A stretch of 64,000 nucleotides of DNA, from positions 20,936-84,935 of the forward strand of contig LJSY01000010.1 of NCBI GenBank assembly GCA_001314805.1, given 5' to 3'. Origin of the DNA: Rhodobacteraceae bacterium HLUCCO18. GTDB lineage: Bacteria; Pseudomonadota; Alphaproteobacteria; Rhodobacterales; Rhodobacteraceae. Made by a program: the position numbers and the translations under genes. The notes under the pieces are model-generated. The model was not told the DNA's origin and made no database searches. It saw only the letters and a program-made list of their open reading frames with translations. Positions 42,463-52,814 of this stretch are shown here, one piece after another; the first letter of the stretch is position 1, and every line of letters begins with the position of its first letter.

Positions 42463-43707
42463 TCACCGATCCACTTCTCCGAACACGATGTCGATGGAGC
42501 CGAGGATCGCCGAGACATCCGCCAGCTGGTGGCCGGTGCACAGGTAATCCATTGCCTGCAGATGCGCGAAGCCCGGCGCGCGCAGCTTGGCGCGGTAGGG
42601 ACGGTTCGTGCCGTCGGCCACGAGGTAGACGCCGAACTCGCCCTTGGGCGCCTCCACGGCGCAGTAGATCTCGCCCTCGGGGACGTGGAAGCCCTCGGTA
42701 TAGAGCTTGAAGTGATGGATCAGCGCCTCCATCGAGGTCTTCATGTCGGCGCGCGAGGGCGGCGTGATCTTTCCGCGCGCCAGAACCGCGCCCTGGTTCT
42801 CCGGTTGGCGCAGCTTTTCGCAGGCCTGCTTGATGATGTGGATCGACTGGCGCATCTCTTCCATGCGGCAGAGGTAGCGGTCGTAGCAATCGCCGTTCTT
42901 GCCCACGGGGATCTGGAACTCGAACTCGTCGTAGCACTCGTAGGGCTGCGCGCGGCGCAGGTCCCAGGCGAGGCCCGAGCCGCGAACCATCACGCCCGAC
43001 ATGGCCCAGTCCTGGATGTCTTCCTCGCTGACGACGCCGATATCGACGTTGCGCTGCTTGAAGATGCGGTTCTCGGTCAGGAGGGTGTCGATATCCTTCA
43101 GCACCCTCGGAAATTCGTCGGCCCAGGTGTCGATGTCGTCGATCAGCTGCGGCGGCAGGTCCTGGTGCACGCCGCCGGGGCGGAAATAGGCGGCGTGGAG
43201 CCGGGCGCCGGACGCCCGCTCGTAGAAGACCATCAGCTTCTCGCGTTCCTCGAAGCCCCAGAGCGGCGGGGTCAGCGCGCCCACATCCATGGCCTGCGTG
43301 GTCACGTTGAGAAGATGGTTCAGGATGCGCCCGATCTCGCAGTAGAGCACACGGATGAGCGAGGCGCGGCGCGGCACCTCCACGCCCGTCAGCTTTTCGA
43401 TCACGAGGCACCAGGCGTGTTCCTGGTTCATCGTGCCCACGTAGTCGAGCCGGTCGAAGTAGGGCAGGTTCTGCAGGTAGGTCCGGCTTTCCATCAGCTT
43501 CTCGGTGCCCCGGTGGAGAAGCCCGATATGCGGATCGCAGCGTTCCACGATCTCGCCGTCGAGCTCCAGCACCAGCCGCAGCACGCCGTGGGCCGCCGGG
43601 TGCTGAGGCCCGAAGTTGATGTTGAAGTTGCGGATCTTCTGTTCGTGGGTCTCCAGGTCGGTGGAGCCATCGTCGTAGCGGTTCTGCCGGATGTCGCCGT
43701 CCATCAT
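42463..43707 (-). CDS. nuoD: NADH-quinone oxidoreductase subunit D
   Basis: [44 protein letters not shown]. Confidence 0.98.
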   Translation of the reverse strand: MMDGDIRQNRYDDGSTDLETHEQKIRNFNINFGPQHPAAHGVLRLVLELDGEIVERCDPHIGLLHRGTEKLMESRTYLQNLPYFDRLDYVGTMNQEHAWCLVIEKLTGVEVPRRASLIRVLYCEIGRILNHLLNVTTQAMDVGALTPPLWGFEEREKLMVFYERASGARLHAAYFRPGGVHQDLPPQLIDDIDTWADEFPRVLKDIDTLLTENRIFKQRNVDIGVVSEEDIQDWAMSGVMVRGSGLAWDLRRAQPYECYDEFEFQIPVGKNGDCYDRYLCRMEEMRQSIHIIKQACEKLRQPENQGAVLARGKITPPSRADMKTSMEALIHHFKLYTEGFHVPEGEIYCAVEAPKGEFGVYLVADGTNRPYRAKLRAPGFAHLQAMDYLCTGHQLADVSAILGSIDIVFGEVDR

Positions 43708-43713
43708 GGCTGC

Positions 43714-44097
43714 CTATTCCTTGTTCAGGCGGGCTTTCGTGCGGAAGACCTTGGTCAGGAGCTTCCACGACCCGTCCTCGTTCACGAAGCCGAGGTGATC
43801 CTCGAAGCGCGTTCCGGGGATGTCGACCCAGAGATGCACGCGCGCGATCTGGTCGCCCATGACGTCGATGTCGAGCACCTCGTAGGACGCCGGTCCCTCG
43901 CCCGGCGAACGCCCGCGCACACGCTCGATGAAGGACGCCTTGTCCCAGTAGGTCGGCCCCTCGGGGTCGATGAGGTTCATGGCGAAGCGCTCGTGGCACA
44001 TCTCCTCGAATGTTTCGGTCCGCGCGTACCAGACCGCCTCGCAATAGGCCTTGGCCTGTTCGAGGATCTGGGCGTGCAGTTCAACCGTGCCTATCAT
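43714..44097 (-). CDS. SnoaL/NTF2-like fold protein between nuoC and nuoD
   Basis: MIGTVELHAQILEQAKAYCEAVWYARTETFEEMCHERFAMNLIDPEGPTYWDKASFIERVRGR...HLWVDIPGTRFEDHLGFVNEDGSWKLLTKVF. Confidence 0.7.
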   Translation of the reverse strand: MIGTVELHAQILEQAKAYCEAVWYARTETFEEMCHERFAMNLIDPEGPTYWDKASFIERVRGRSPGEGPASYEVLDIDVMGDQIARVHLWVDIPGTRFEDHLGFVNEDGSWKLLTKVFRTKARLNKE

Positions 44098-44173
44098 GCC
44101 GTCTTCTCCCCCTTGCGTTGCTGCGCCATGCCGTTCGTGGACGTCCCGGCCCGATATTCGGCTTTCGTCTGCA

Positions 44174-44782
44174 TCAACCCTTGGCTTCCGCCTTCTCGTC
44201 ACCGGGAAGGATGTAGTCGGCTCCTTCCCACGGGCTCATGAAGTCGAACTGGCGGTATTCCTGCACGAGGCTCACGGGCTCGTAGACCACGCGCTTGAGT
44301 TCCTCGTCGTAGCGCACCTCGGTGTAGCCCGTGGTCGGGAAATCCTTGCGCAAGGGATGCCCGCGGAAGCCATAATCGGTCAGGATACGGCGCAGGTCCG
44401 GATTGCCCGAGAAGAGGATCCCGAACATGTCGTAGACCTCGCGCTCGTACCATCCGGCGCTGGCATGCACGCCCACGATGGAGGGCACCACGTCCTCCTC
44501 GCGCACCGCCACCTTCACGCGGATGCGGTGGTTCTGGTACATGCTGAGGAAATGGTAGACCACGTCGAAACGCCGCTCGCGCTCGGGCCAGTCGACACCG
44601 GTGATGTCGACCAGCGTGGAAAAGGCGCAGGCGCGGTCGGCCTTGAGGAATTCCACGAAACTGTCGATCTCGGCCAGCGCGACCTCGACCGTCAGCTCGC
44701 CATGGGTGATGACATGTCCGATCACCGCGTCGGACTGTCGTTCGGCGATATGGGCGGCCAGCTCTTGCAGGGCCTCGGTCAT
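44174..44782 (-). CDS. nuoC: NADH-quinone oxidoreductase subunit C
   Basis: [39 protein letters not shown]. Confidence 0.97.
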   Translation of the reverse strand: MTEALQELAAHIAERQSDAVIGHVITHGELTVEVALAEIDSFVEFLKADRACAFSTLVDITGVDWPERERRFDVVYHFLSMYQNHRIRVKVAVREEDVVPSIVGVHASAGWYEREVYDMFGILFSGNPDLRRILTDYGFRGHPLRKDFPTTGYTEVRYDEELKRVVYEPVSLVQEYRQFDFMSPWEGADYILPGDEKAEAKG

Positions 44783-44818
44783 GGGGTCGTCTCCTGTCTC
44801 GGGCCGGAACGGCGCCGG

Positions 44819-45708
<890 letters not shown>

Positions 45709-45772
45709 GCGCATTCCTCACGTGCCTCTCGTGCGGCAGCATACACGCACGGCGGGTCCGGTCGATAGGGCT

Positions 45773-45801
45773 GATCTAAACGCGGCCCCGGACAGGGTCA
45801 A
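45773..45801 (-). promoter_or_regulatory. Candidate sigma70-type promoter of the nuo operon
   Basis: Minus strand TTGACC (45801-45796), 17-nt spacer, TAGATC (45778-45773); about 65 nt upstream of nuoA. Confidence 0.45.
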
Positions 45802-45845
45802 CGCAAGGAGGGTGCGGCAAATCGGGAAAGCAGGGCAATCGCCGC

Positions 45846-46742
45846 TCAGTGTTTCTTGCGGATATAGGACCGGAAGCGCGGCACGAAGAACTTCGCGAAG
45901 GCCTTCACCTCGGGCCGCCGCCACGCCTCGGGGGTCATCACCAGATGGCCTGCCATGGCGGTGCCCTCGGGCGGAGGAAAACAGCGCACCAGCCCGGCCT
46001 CCTCGGCGAGGGTCGTGGGAACGACGCCAAGCCCGAGGCCGGCGCGCACAGCGGGCACGATCGATTCGGGGTCACTGAACCGGCCGACAATCTGGTCCAG
46101 AGAAATGCGCTCGAGCAGCCAGTTGTAGACGGGAAACGAACGTCGAAGAGGGTCATACCCCATGAACCGGTGCCCAGCGAGATCGTGCTCACCGGCAGGA
46201 AGTCCATGGCGTTCCGCGTAGGTCCTCGACGCATAGACCGACGCGGTCGAAATCGTCAGCTTTCGGCAGATCAGGCGGTCATCCCCGATCTCGCCGAACC
46301 GGATGGCGACATCCGCGTCCCCCGCGATCAGATCGACATACTCGTTCGAGGCCACGTATTCGAACCGCACGCCGGGATGCAAGTCGGTGAAATCGGCGAG
46401 CGCCGCTGCGAGGTTCTCGGAAAAGTTGGACTTGGGCGCGGTCAGCCGGATGGGCCGGTCGATGGTTACACCGGTGCGACCCGCGTTTCGTTCGAACGCC
46501 GCCACCGCTTCGGCGACCGCGCGTGCCTCGGGCTCGAGTTCCCGCGCGGCGGCGGTGGGCCGGGCGCCGCGGGTGTCGCGCTCGAAGAGCACCAGCCCCG
46601 TGGCATGCTCCAGCGCGTCGATCCTGCGCGCCACCGTCGGCTGCGCCATGCCCAGCGCCTTGGACGCAGCCAGCGTCGAGCCCGCGTCGAGCACCGCGAG
46701 GAACACACGCAGGTCCGACCAGTTCCAGCATTCGCTCTTCAT
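45846..46742 (-). CDS. LysR-family transcriptional regulator
   Basis: WSDLRVFLAVLDAGSTLAASKALGMAQPTVARRIDALEHATGLVLFER. Confidence 0.93.
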   Translation of the reverse strand: MKSECWNWSDLRVFLAVLDAGSTLAASKALGMAQPTVARRIDALEHATGLVLFERDTRGARPTAAARELEPEARAVAEAVAAFERNAGRTGVTIDRPIRLTAPKSNFSENLAAALADFTDLHPGVRFEYVASNEYVDLIAGDADVAIRFGEIGDDRLICRKLTISTASVYASRTYAERHGLPAGEHDLAGHRFMGYDPLRRSFPVYNWLLERISLDQIVGRFSDPESIVPAVRAGLGLGVVPTTLAEEAGLVRCFPPPEGTAMAGHLVMTPEAWRRPEVKAFAKFFVPRFRSYIRKKH

Positions 46743-46836
46743 TTTTGTAGAACAGCACAACGGCGACGCGGATACCAGCGCGGTGGTCTTCGCGTCAGGC
46801 TCATCCCATCGCAAAAGACGCCCCCGGAGACAGCCC

Positions 46837-47055
46837 ATGTTCGCCCAGACCACCGCACCCCGCCGCCTCGGACTTCGCGACAGCCTCATGGCATGGATCA
46901 ACCGCGCCGCACCCGTGCATAACGTCAAGGACGCACCCCAGACGGACCGCGACCGCCGTGATTTCATGCTGACGATGATGGAGGACCATCCCCACGCCTT
47001 CACCAGCGAGGCAGACGTCCAGTGCATGATGCATCTCTATCCCGGACGGTTCTGA
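46837..47055 (+). CDS. Hypothetical 72-aa protein, divergent from the LysR gene
   Basis: MFAQTTAPRRLGLRDSLMAWINRAAPVHNVKDAPQTDRDRRDFMLTMMEDHPHAF...; internal start in a longer ORF. Confidence 0.55.
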   Translation: MFAQTTAPRRLGLRDSLMAWINRAAPVHNVKDAPQTDRDRRDFMLTMMEDHPHAFTSEADVQCMMHLYPGRF

Positions 47056-47128
47056 CCCGGCAGAACGAGGAAAACGCGGCGAGGATGATCCCCGCCGCGC
47101 GCCCTTTCAACCGTGCGATGCGCGCAGC

Positions 47129-48424
47129 CTAGCTGTCGCTGTCCGCGCCGCCGGGAATGAGCCGGTGGATCATGCCGGCGTCGGTGGCGGTATAAAGGTT
47201 GCCGTCAGGCCCCTGCACCAGCGTCCGGAAGCGGCCCGGTTCCATCGGCAGGGTCATCTCGGTCACGTCCACCACGGACAGGTCGTCATCGAGCTCCATC
47301 ACGTCGATGCGCTGGCCGATGGGCGTTCCGCCAAAGCCGATCCCCATGTAGCCCACGACCATGGCGCCATCCCATTCGCCCCACTGCTCGCCGGTCAGGA
47401 AGGTCGTCCCCGTGATGCCTTGCGAATAGCCGTTGTTGGTCCAGATCGGCGGCATGGCGTCGGGATAGGTGTCGAAATCCGTCATCGGCATGAAGGCCGC
47501 GCGTTCGTAGCGGTTCATGCCCTCCTCCTGGTTGGGCATGTAGCCGCAATAGCCGTCGGGACAGTCGCCGCGCCCGGCCATGTTGTCGCGCGGATCCCAG
47601 CCGCCATTGCCGCCGGGCTCCAGCACCGTGATCTCGTCGGAATGCCAGGGCCCGTGCTCGGTGATGATCGCATCGCCCGTCTCGGGGTGGAAGGTGATCC
47701 CCTGCACGTTTCGGTGCCCGTAGGTGTAGATGCGATCGTCGAAGTCCTCGCCCGTGCCGTTGTCGGGCGCGGCCTCGCCATCGGTGGTGATGCGCAGCAC
47801 CTTGGAGCCGAGGCTCTGCGGATCCTGCGGAATGGTCGGGTTGTGATTGTCGCCCGTCGTCACCCAGAGATAGCCCTCGGGACCGAAGCGGATGCGCCCG
47901 CCGTTATGGGCGCCCGCGCTGCCGAACGGGTGGTCCGTCGCCTCGGTCTTGTAGGGAATGTCCTCGATCAGGTCGGTGCGGTCCGACACGTCGGTGAAAT
48001 CCTCGCTGACCGTCAGGCGCAGCACGCGATTGGTCGGGGGAGCCGACATCTCGGATGCCGAATAGATGTAGATCCGGCGGTTCTCGGCGAAATCGGGATC
48101 GACCGCCACGCCGTTCATCCCGGCCTGACCGTTGCAGAACAGATCGTCCGCAACCACGGCGTAGCCGTCGGTGCCGCCCATGCCGAGAAGCTCATGGACG
48201 TCGCCATCCGGCATGCGGACCGAAAGGCCCTGGCAAATCTCGGTGAAGAACATCGTGCCGTCGTCGAGAAAGGCGATGTCCCAGGGAACCTCCAGCCCCT
48301 CGACCACCACCTCGTGCCCGAGAGTGGTCGTGTTCATCCCCTGCCCGAACGCTGGAGCGCCGCTCGACATGGCCGTGGCGGCCAGCAATCCGGCGGAGAA
48401 GGATACTGAACTGGAATATGTCAC
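47129..48424 (-). CDS. PQQ-dependent sugar (glucose/sorbosone-type) dehydrogenase
   Basis: VVVEGLEVPWDIAFLDDGTMFFTE, YTYGHRNVQGITFHPETG, ITEHGPWHSDEI. Confidence 0.87.
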   Translation of the reverse strand: MTYSSSVSFSAGLLAATAMSSGAPAFGQGMNTTTLGHEVVVEGLEVPWDIAFLDDGTMFFTEICQGLSVRMPDGDVHELLGMGGTDGYAVVADDLFCNGQAGMNGVAVDPDFAENRRIYIYSASEMSAPPTNRVLRLTVSEDFTDVSDRTDLIEDIPYKTEATDHPFGSAGAHNGGRIRFGPEGYLWVTTGDNHNPTIPQDPQSLGSKVLRITTDGEAAPDNGTGEDFDDRIYTYGHRNVQGITFHPETGDAIITEHGPWHSDEITVLEPGGNGGWDPRDNMAGRGDCPDGYCGYMPNQEEGMNRYERAAFMPMTDFDTYPDAMPPIWTNNGYSQGITGTTFLTGEQWGEWDGAMVVGYMGIGFGGTPIGQRIDVMELDDDLSVVDVTEMTLPMEPGRFRTLVQGPDGNLYTATDAGMIHRLIPGGADSDS

Positions 48425-48585
48425 GTCGCTTGCCTCCGATCCTCACATTGGTGTTTGCAGCGACAAGACAACGCCTCCGACCGCGACACGTTCCGAAGGG
48501 CGCGGCCGTGTCCGGAAACCAAGGCATGAGGCACGCGCCCGCGACGACATCATGCGAAAGCCCGAAGCCCGGTCGCGGCAGAGCC

Positions 48586-50139
48586 TCAGAGCGCCGCGCG
48601 CAACTCCCGCCGCAGGATCTTCCCGGAGGCCGATTTCGGCACCGCCTCGACGAAACTGTATGCGACCGGGTGCTTGTAATGGGCAAGGCAGCCCTCGCAA
48701 TGGGCCTTGAGCTCCGCCTCGCCCACGTCCGAGCCCGGTGCGCGCACCACGAAGGCGATCGGAGCCTCGCCGGCCTCCTCGTCGGGACGGCCGATCACGG
48801 CGGCATCCACCACGCCCGGATGGGCGATGAGCGCCGCCTCCACCTCGGCGGGCGCAACCTGGAAGCCCTTGACCTTGATCAGTTCCTTCAGGCGATCACG
48901 GATGAACATGAAGCCGTCCGCGTCGATGATCGCCAGATCGCCCGTGCGCAGCCAGCCATCCGGCGTCAGCGTCTGCGCGGTGGCGTCGGCGTTGTTCAGA
49001 TACCCTTTCATCACCTGCGGCCCGCGCACCCAGAGCTCCCCCTCTTCGCCCGGGGGCATGTCCTCCAGCGTCTCGGGGTTCACGATCCGGCATTCGGTCG
49101 ACGGCACCGCCTGCCCGCTCGATCCATGGCGCACGTTGCCGGCGATGGTCATGTGGCTGATCGGGCTCATCTCGGTCATGCCGTAACCCTGCACCGACAT
49201 CGCGCCCAGCCGCTCGCCCACCGCGATCTCGGTTTCCGGTCCCAAAGGGGCGGCGCCCGAAAACACCTCGACGACCGATGACATGTCGAACTGCTCCACC
49301 ATGGGATGCTTGGCCAGCGCCAACGCCACGGGCGGCACGATGTAGAGCCGCGTCGCGCGATGATCCTCGATGAGCCGCAGGAACAGTTCCAGGTCGAAGC
49401 GCGGCATGGTCACGAGCTTGGCACGCCGTTCGAGAAAGAGGTTCATCAGAACCGTCATTCCGTAGATGTGGAAGAACGGCAGGAAGGCGATGGCGGTGTC
49501 CTTCTCGGTGATCCCGGCGACGGCCCCCGATTGCTGGACATTGGCCACGAGGTTGCGATGGGTCAGCATAACGCCCTTCGGCCGGCCCGTCGTGCCGCTG
49601 GAATAGGGCAGGACGACCACGTGGCGTTCCAGATCGACGGGTGCCTGCGCCTCCAGCGGCTTTCCCATCACATCCTCCAGCGACAGGCATTTCTCCGCCC
49701 CGATGATGACGATATCCCGGACACCAGTCCCCTCGGCCGCCTCGCGCGCGACCTCCGCGAAGGCCGGGGTCGTGACCAGCATCACCGCGCCCGCATCGTC
49801 CAGCTGATGGGTGATCTCGGGCGCCGTGTAGGTCGGGTTGATCGTGGTCACCGTCCCCCCGCCCCAGGCCACGGCGTGGAAAACGACAGGGTATTCGGGC
49901 ATGTTGGGTGCGAGGATCGCGACCGTGCCGCCAGGCAGGATGCCGCGCTCCGTCAGACCGCCGGCGAGGCGCTTGATCTGCTGCATCAGGGTGCCCGCCG
50001 TCAGCGCGCGGCCCGTCGGCCCGTCGGTGATGGCGGTCTCGTCCTCCCGGCCGACCAGCCCTTCGAACAGTTTCTCGGTGATCGAAACGGCATCCACCTG
50101 CACCGTGCCGTGCCGGCTCGGGTAACCCGTCATATGCAT
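48586..50139 (-). CDS. AMP-dependent acyl-CoA synthetase / 4-coumarate-CoA ligase-like
   Basis: LPYSSGTTGRPKGVMLTH, YGMTEMSP, GWLRTGDLAIIDADGFMFIRDRLKELIKVKGFQVAP. Confidence 0.92.
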   Translation of the reverse strand: MHMTGYPSRHGTVQVDAVSITEKLFEGLVGREDETAITDGPTGRALTAGTLMQQIKRLAGGLTERGILPGGTVAILAPNMPEYPVVFHAVAWGGGTVTTINPTYTAPEITHQLDDAGAVMLVTTPAFAEVAREAAEGTGVRDIVIIGAEKCLSLEDVMGKPLEAQAPVDLERHVVVLPYSSGTTGRPKGVMLTHRNLVANVQQSGAVAGITEKDTAIAFLPFFHIYGMTVLMNLFLERRAKLVTMPRFDLELFLRLIEDHRATRLYIVPPVALALAKHPMVEQFDMSSVVEVFSGAAPLGPETEIAVGERLGAMSVQGYGMTEMSPISHMTIAGNVRHGSSGQAVPSTECRIVNPETLEDMPPGEEGELWVRGPQVMKGYLNNADATAQTLTPDGWLRTGDLAIIDADGFMFIRDRLKELIKVKGFQVAPAEVEAALIAHPGVVDAAVIGRPDEEAGEAPIAFVVRAPGSDVGEAELKAHCEGCLAHYKHPVAYSFVEAVPKSASGKILRRELRAAL

Positions 50140-50237
50140 ATCCTCCCCTCGCGGCACGGCATTGATCTCGCCGCATCTCACGCTTGAAGGGCAGGCTAAC
50201 ACGAGCCAAACGTCGATTGTCCAGCACCAACCGCCCC

Positions 50238-50298
50238 CTTCATCCTGGCAGAAAACCTCCGGGGGAGCGCGCGGCACGCGCGCGGGGGCAGAGCCCCC
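50238..50298 (-). repeat. Copy D of dispersed terminator-like repeat
   Basis: Minus strand GGGGGCTCTGCCCCC...CTCCCCCGGAGGTTTTCTGCCAGGATGAAG. Confidence 0.7.
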
Positions 50299-50300
50299 AT

Positions 50301-50324
50301 GCGATTATTCGTTCGAATAATCGC
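50301..50324. promoter_or_regulatory. Perfect AT-rich inverted repeat downstream of the hydratase gene
   Basis: GCGATTATTCG-TT-CGAATAATCGC, 11-bp arms. Confidence 0.55.
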
Positions 50325-50327
50325 CGC

Positions 50328-51110
50328 TCACTCCCGCCAGGACGGGCGGCGCTTGTCGAAGAAGGCGGCGATCCCCTCCGCGCTTTCGGGGGCCTCCCAG
50401 CGCGACACCAGTGCCTCGATGCTCCGCGCGACCTGGGCCTCGTCCACGCTCGGCGCAAGCTCCGCCACCAGCCGCTTTCCGGCGGCCACGGCCCCGGGTG
50501 CTGCCGCGAGGTAGGGAGCGACCTCCGCCTCGATGGCCTCTTCGAGCGCGTCGAAAGGCACGCTGCGTGCCAGCAGCCCGAGGCCCACGGCCTCTTCCGC
50601 GTCGAAGACCCGGCCCGAGAAGAACACCGCCCGCGCCCGCGCGGCCCCCATCCGCGCGATCACGTAAGGCCCGATGGTGGCGGGGATGAGCCCCAGCCGC
50701 ACTTCGGTCAGACCCAGCTTCGCCCCCCCGACCCCGACCGCCACGTCGCAGACACTGATCAGGCCCACGCCACCGCCGAAGGCCTGTCCCTGCACGCGCC
50801 CGATCAGGGGTTTGGGCATCGCGTCGAGCGCGCCCAGCATCTGGGCGAGGCTGCGCGCCTCCCGCGCGCGTGTCGCGGCATCGGCCTTCATCTGCGCGCG
50901 CATCCACGCAAGATCGCCCCCGGCCGAGAACGACGCCCCGGCCCCTGTCAGGACCACCGCGCGCACAGCCGGATCGCGGCCCAGACGGCCGGCGGCTTCG
51001 GTCAGCTCCGCGATCATCGCGGCATTCATGGCATTGTGCTTGTCGGGCCGGTTCAGCGTGAGCCGCGCCACCCCGCGCGCATCGACCGCGATCTCGATGG
51101 TGTCAGGCAT
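50328..51110 (-). CDS. Enoyl-CoA hydratase/isomerase family (possible methylglutaconyl-CoA hydratase)
   Basis: LTNRPDKHNAMN-like crotonase pattern, VLTGAGASFSAGGDLAWM; pathway context. Confidence 0.85.
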   Translation of the reverse strand: MPDTIEIAVDARGVARLTLNRPDKHNAMNAAMIAELTEAAGRLGRDPAVRAVVLTGAGASFSAGGDLAWMRAQMKADAATRAREARSLAQMLGALDAMPKPLIGRVQGQAFGGGVGLISVCDVAVGVGGAKLGLTEVRLGLIPATIGPYVIARMGAARARAVFFSGRVFDAEEAVGLGLLARSVPFDALEEAIEAEVAPYLAAAPGAVAAGKRLVAELAPSVDEAQVARSIEALVSRWEAPESAEGIAAFFDKRRPSWRE

Positions 51111-51214
51111 GGATGCCTCCGTTCTTCATGGTTCCGCTTGCTTGTCCGAGACCGGGCGGGCGGGCGGTGACAGGGACGCCGCCCGCATCGGTGCAAGCAC
51201 TATGCGCCCGTCAC

Positions 51215-52075
51215 TCATCGCGCGATCCCGCGCATGTCCAGCGCCTTCCCGACGGCCTCCTCTACGACGGCCATGTCGAGCCCGGTCTCATAGCCCAGCG
51301 CCTCCATCCGCGCCGCAACCGCTTCGGTCGCGACATTGCCCGCCGCCCCGGGCGCGTAGGGGCAACCGCCCAAGCCCCCCACGGCGGCGTCGAAGACGCG
51401 CAGACCCCGCCCCAGCGCCACCTCGATGTTGTCGAGCGCCCGGCCGGACGTATTGTGGAAATGCCCGGCGAGGCGGCCTGCCGGAACCTCGTCCAGCACC
51501 GCCGCGAGCATTGCGTCGACATCTTCCGGAACGGCCCGCCCGATGGTGTCGCCCAGCGAGATCTCGTAGCAGCCAAGATCGCGCAGCCGCGCGGCGACGA
51601 GGGCCACGGCGGCGGGTTCGACATGCCCGTCATAGGGGCATTCCACCACGCAAGAGATGTAGCCGCGCACCGGCAATCCATCGGCCCGCGCCGCCTCGAC
51701 CACCGGCGCGAAACGGTCGAGGCTCTCCTCGATGGAGGCGTTGATATTGGCTCGGCTGAACCCTTCGGAGGCCGAGCCGAAGATCGCGACCTCGTCGGCC
51801 CGCGCCGCGCGCGCGCGCTCGTAGCCCTTCATGTTGGGCGTCAGCGCGGCGTAGCGGACCCCGGGCGCGCGGGCGATCCCCGCCAGAACCTCGGCGCTGT
51901 CGGCCATCTGCGGCACCCATCTGGGGCTGACGAAGCTGGCCACCTCGATCCGGGCGAAACCGGCACGCGACAGGGTGTCGATCAGCGCCACCTTTTCCGC
52001 CATGGGGATCGGGCGCGCCTCGTTCTGGAGCCCGTCGCGGGGGCCAACCTCGAAAATTTCCACCCGTTCCGTCAT
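51215..52075 (-). CDS. Hydroxymethylglutaryl-CoA lyase
   Basis: VGPRDGLQNEARPI, GHFHNTSGRALDNI, GGLGGCPYAPGAAGNVATE. Confidence 0.95.
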   Translation of the reverse strand: MTERVEIFEVGPRDGLQNEARPIPMAEKVALIDTLSRAGFARIEVASFVSPRWVPQMADSAEVLAGIARAPGVRYAALTPNMKGYERARAARADEVAIFGSASEGFSRANINASIEESLDRFAPVVEAARADGLPVRGYISCVVECPYDGHVEPAAVALVAARLRDLGCYEISLGDTIGRAVPEDVDAMLAAVLDEVPAGRLAGHFHNTSGRALDNIEVALGRGLRVFDAAVGGLGGCPYAPGAAGNVATEAVAARMEALGYETGLDMAVVEEAVGKALDMRGIAR

Positions 52076-52106
52076 CGCGATCCGACCTCACCACGCGACG
52101 CTGTGC

Positions 52107-52156
52107 CGAAAATTCGTACGAATTTTCGCACCGCCCGAATTTTCGTACGAAAATTC
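52107..52156. promoter_or_regulatory. Pair of perfect AT-rich palindromes
   Basis: CGAAAATTCGTACGAATTTTCG (52107-52128) and GAATTTTCGTACGAAAATTC (52137-52156). Confidence 0.6.
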
Positions 52157-52814
52157 ATGTCACCTCCCACGGTTCGTAATAGTCCCGCGTGTAAAGACGG
52201 TCGGCATCCTCGATCGGCAGACTCGCGATGAAGCCCGGTCGCGCCGTGATCCGGTCGTACCAGGCCTGCAGCGCCGGAAATTCTTCCGTCCGCACGAAAT
52301 GGCGCGCCATGTAGACCGCCTGCCCGACGCTGACATCCGCGGCCGAAAACCCGCCATCGAGCAGGTAGTCCCGCCCCGCCAGCCGCGCGTCGATGGCCGC
52401 GAAGCACTTCTCGGCCCGCCGCGCCTCGATATTCATCAGCACCGGAGAACGCATGTGATCCTCGCGCAGCACGATATGCTGCTGGGTGAGGGTCGCGATA
52501 TGCTGGCTCAGCGTCTCGGCGAAATGCACCCAGATCAGCCAGTCGATCCGTTCGGGGTCATCCGGCGCGCGGCCCATGCCCGTGGCCGGGAAGCGTTCGC
52601 ACAGCACCTCGGTGATCGCGCCGCTCTCCCAGATGGTGCGGCCATCGAGCTCCAGCGCGGGCACGCGGCCTGCCGGGTTCAGCGCGAGATATTCGGGTGA
52701 GCGCAGGGTCTTGTCGAAGGGCCATTCGACGACCTCGAATTCCACGGCCAACTCGTGAAGCAGCCAGAGCGCCCGCATCGACCGCGATTGCGGGACATGG
52801 TGAAGCCGGATCAT
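52155..52814 (-). CDS. Glutathione S-transferase family protein
   Basis: LHHVPQSRSMRALWLLHELAVEFEVVEW N-terminal thioredoxin-like domain. Confidence 0.9.
   Translation of the reverse strand: MIRLHHVPQSRSMRALWLLHELAVEFEVVEWPFDKTLRSPEYLALNPAGRVPALELDGRTIWESGAITEVLCERFPATGMGRAPDDPERIDWLIWVHFAETLSQHIATLTQQHIVLREDHMRSPVLMNIEARRAEKCFAAIDARLAGRDYLLDGGFSAADVSVGQAVYMARHFVRTEEFPALQAWYDRITARPGFIASLPIEDADRLYTRDYYEPWEVT

Noticed and set aside
41218-44241. 1007-aa plus-strand ORF
   Set aside because: Antisense to nuoE and nuoD, with no recognisable domain; frame is open because of GC bias.
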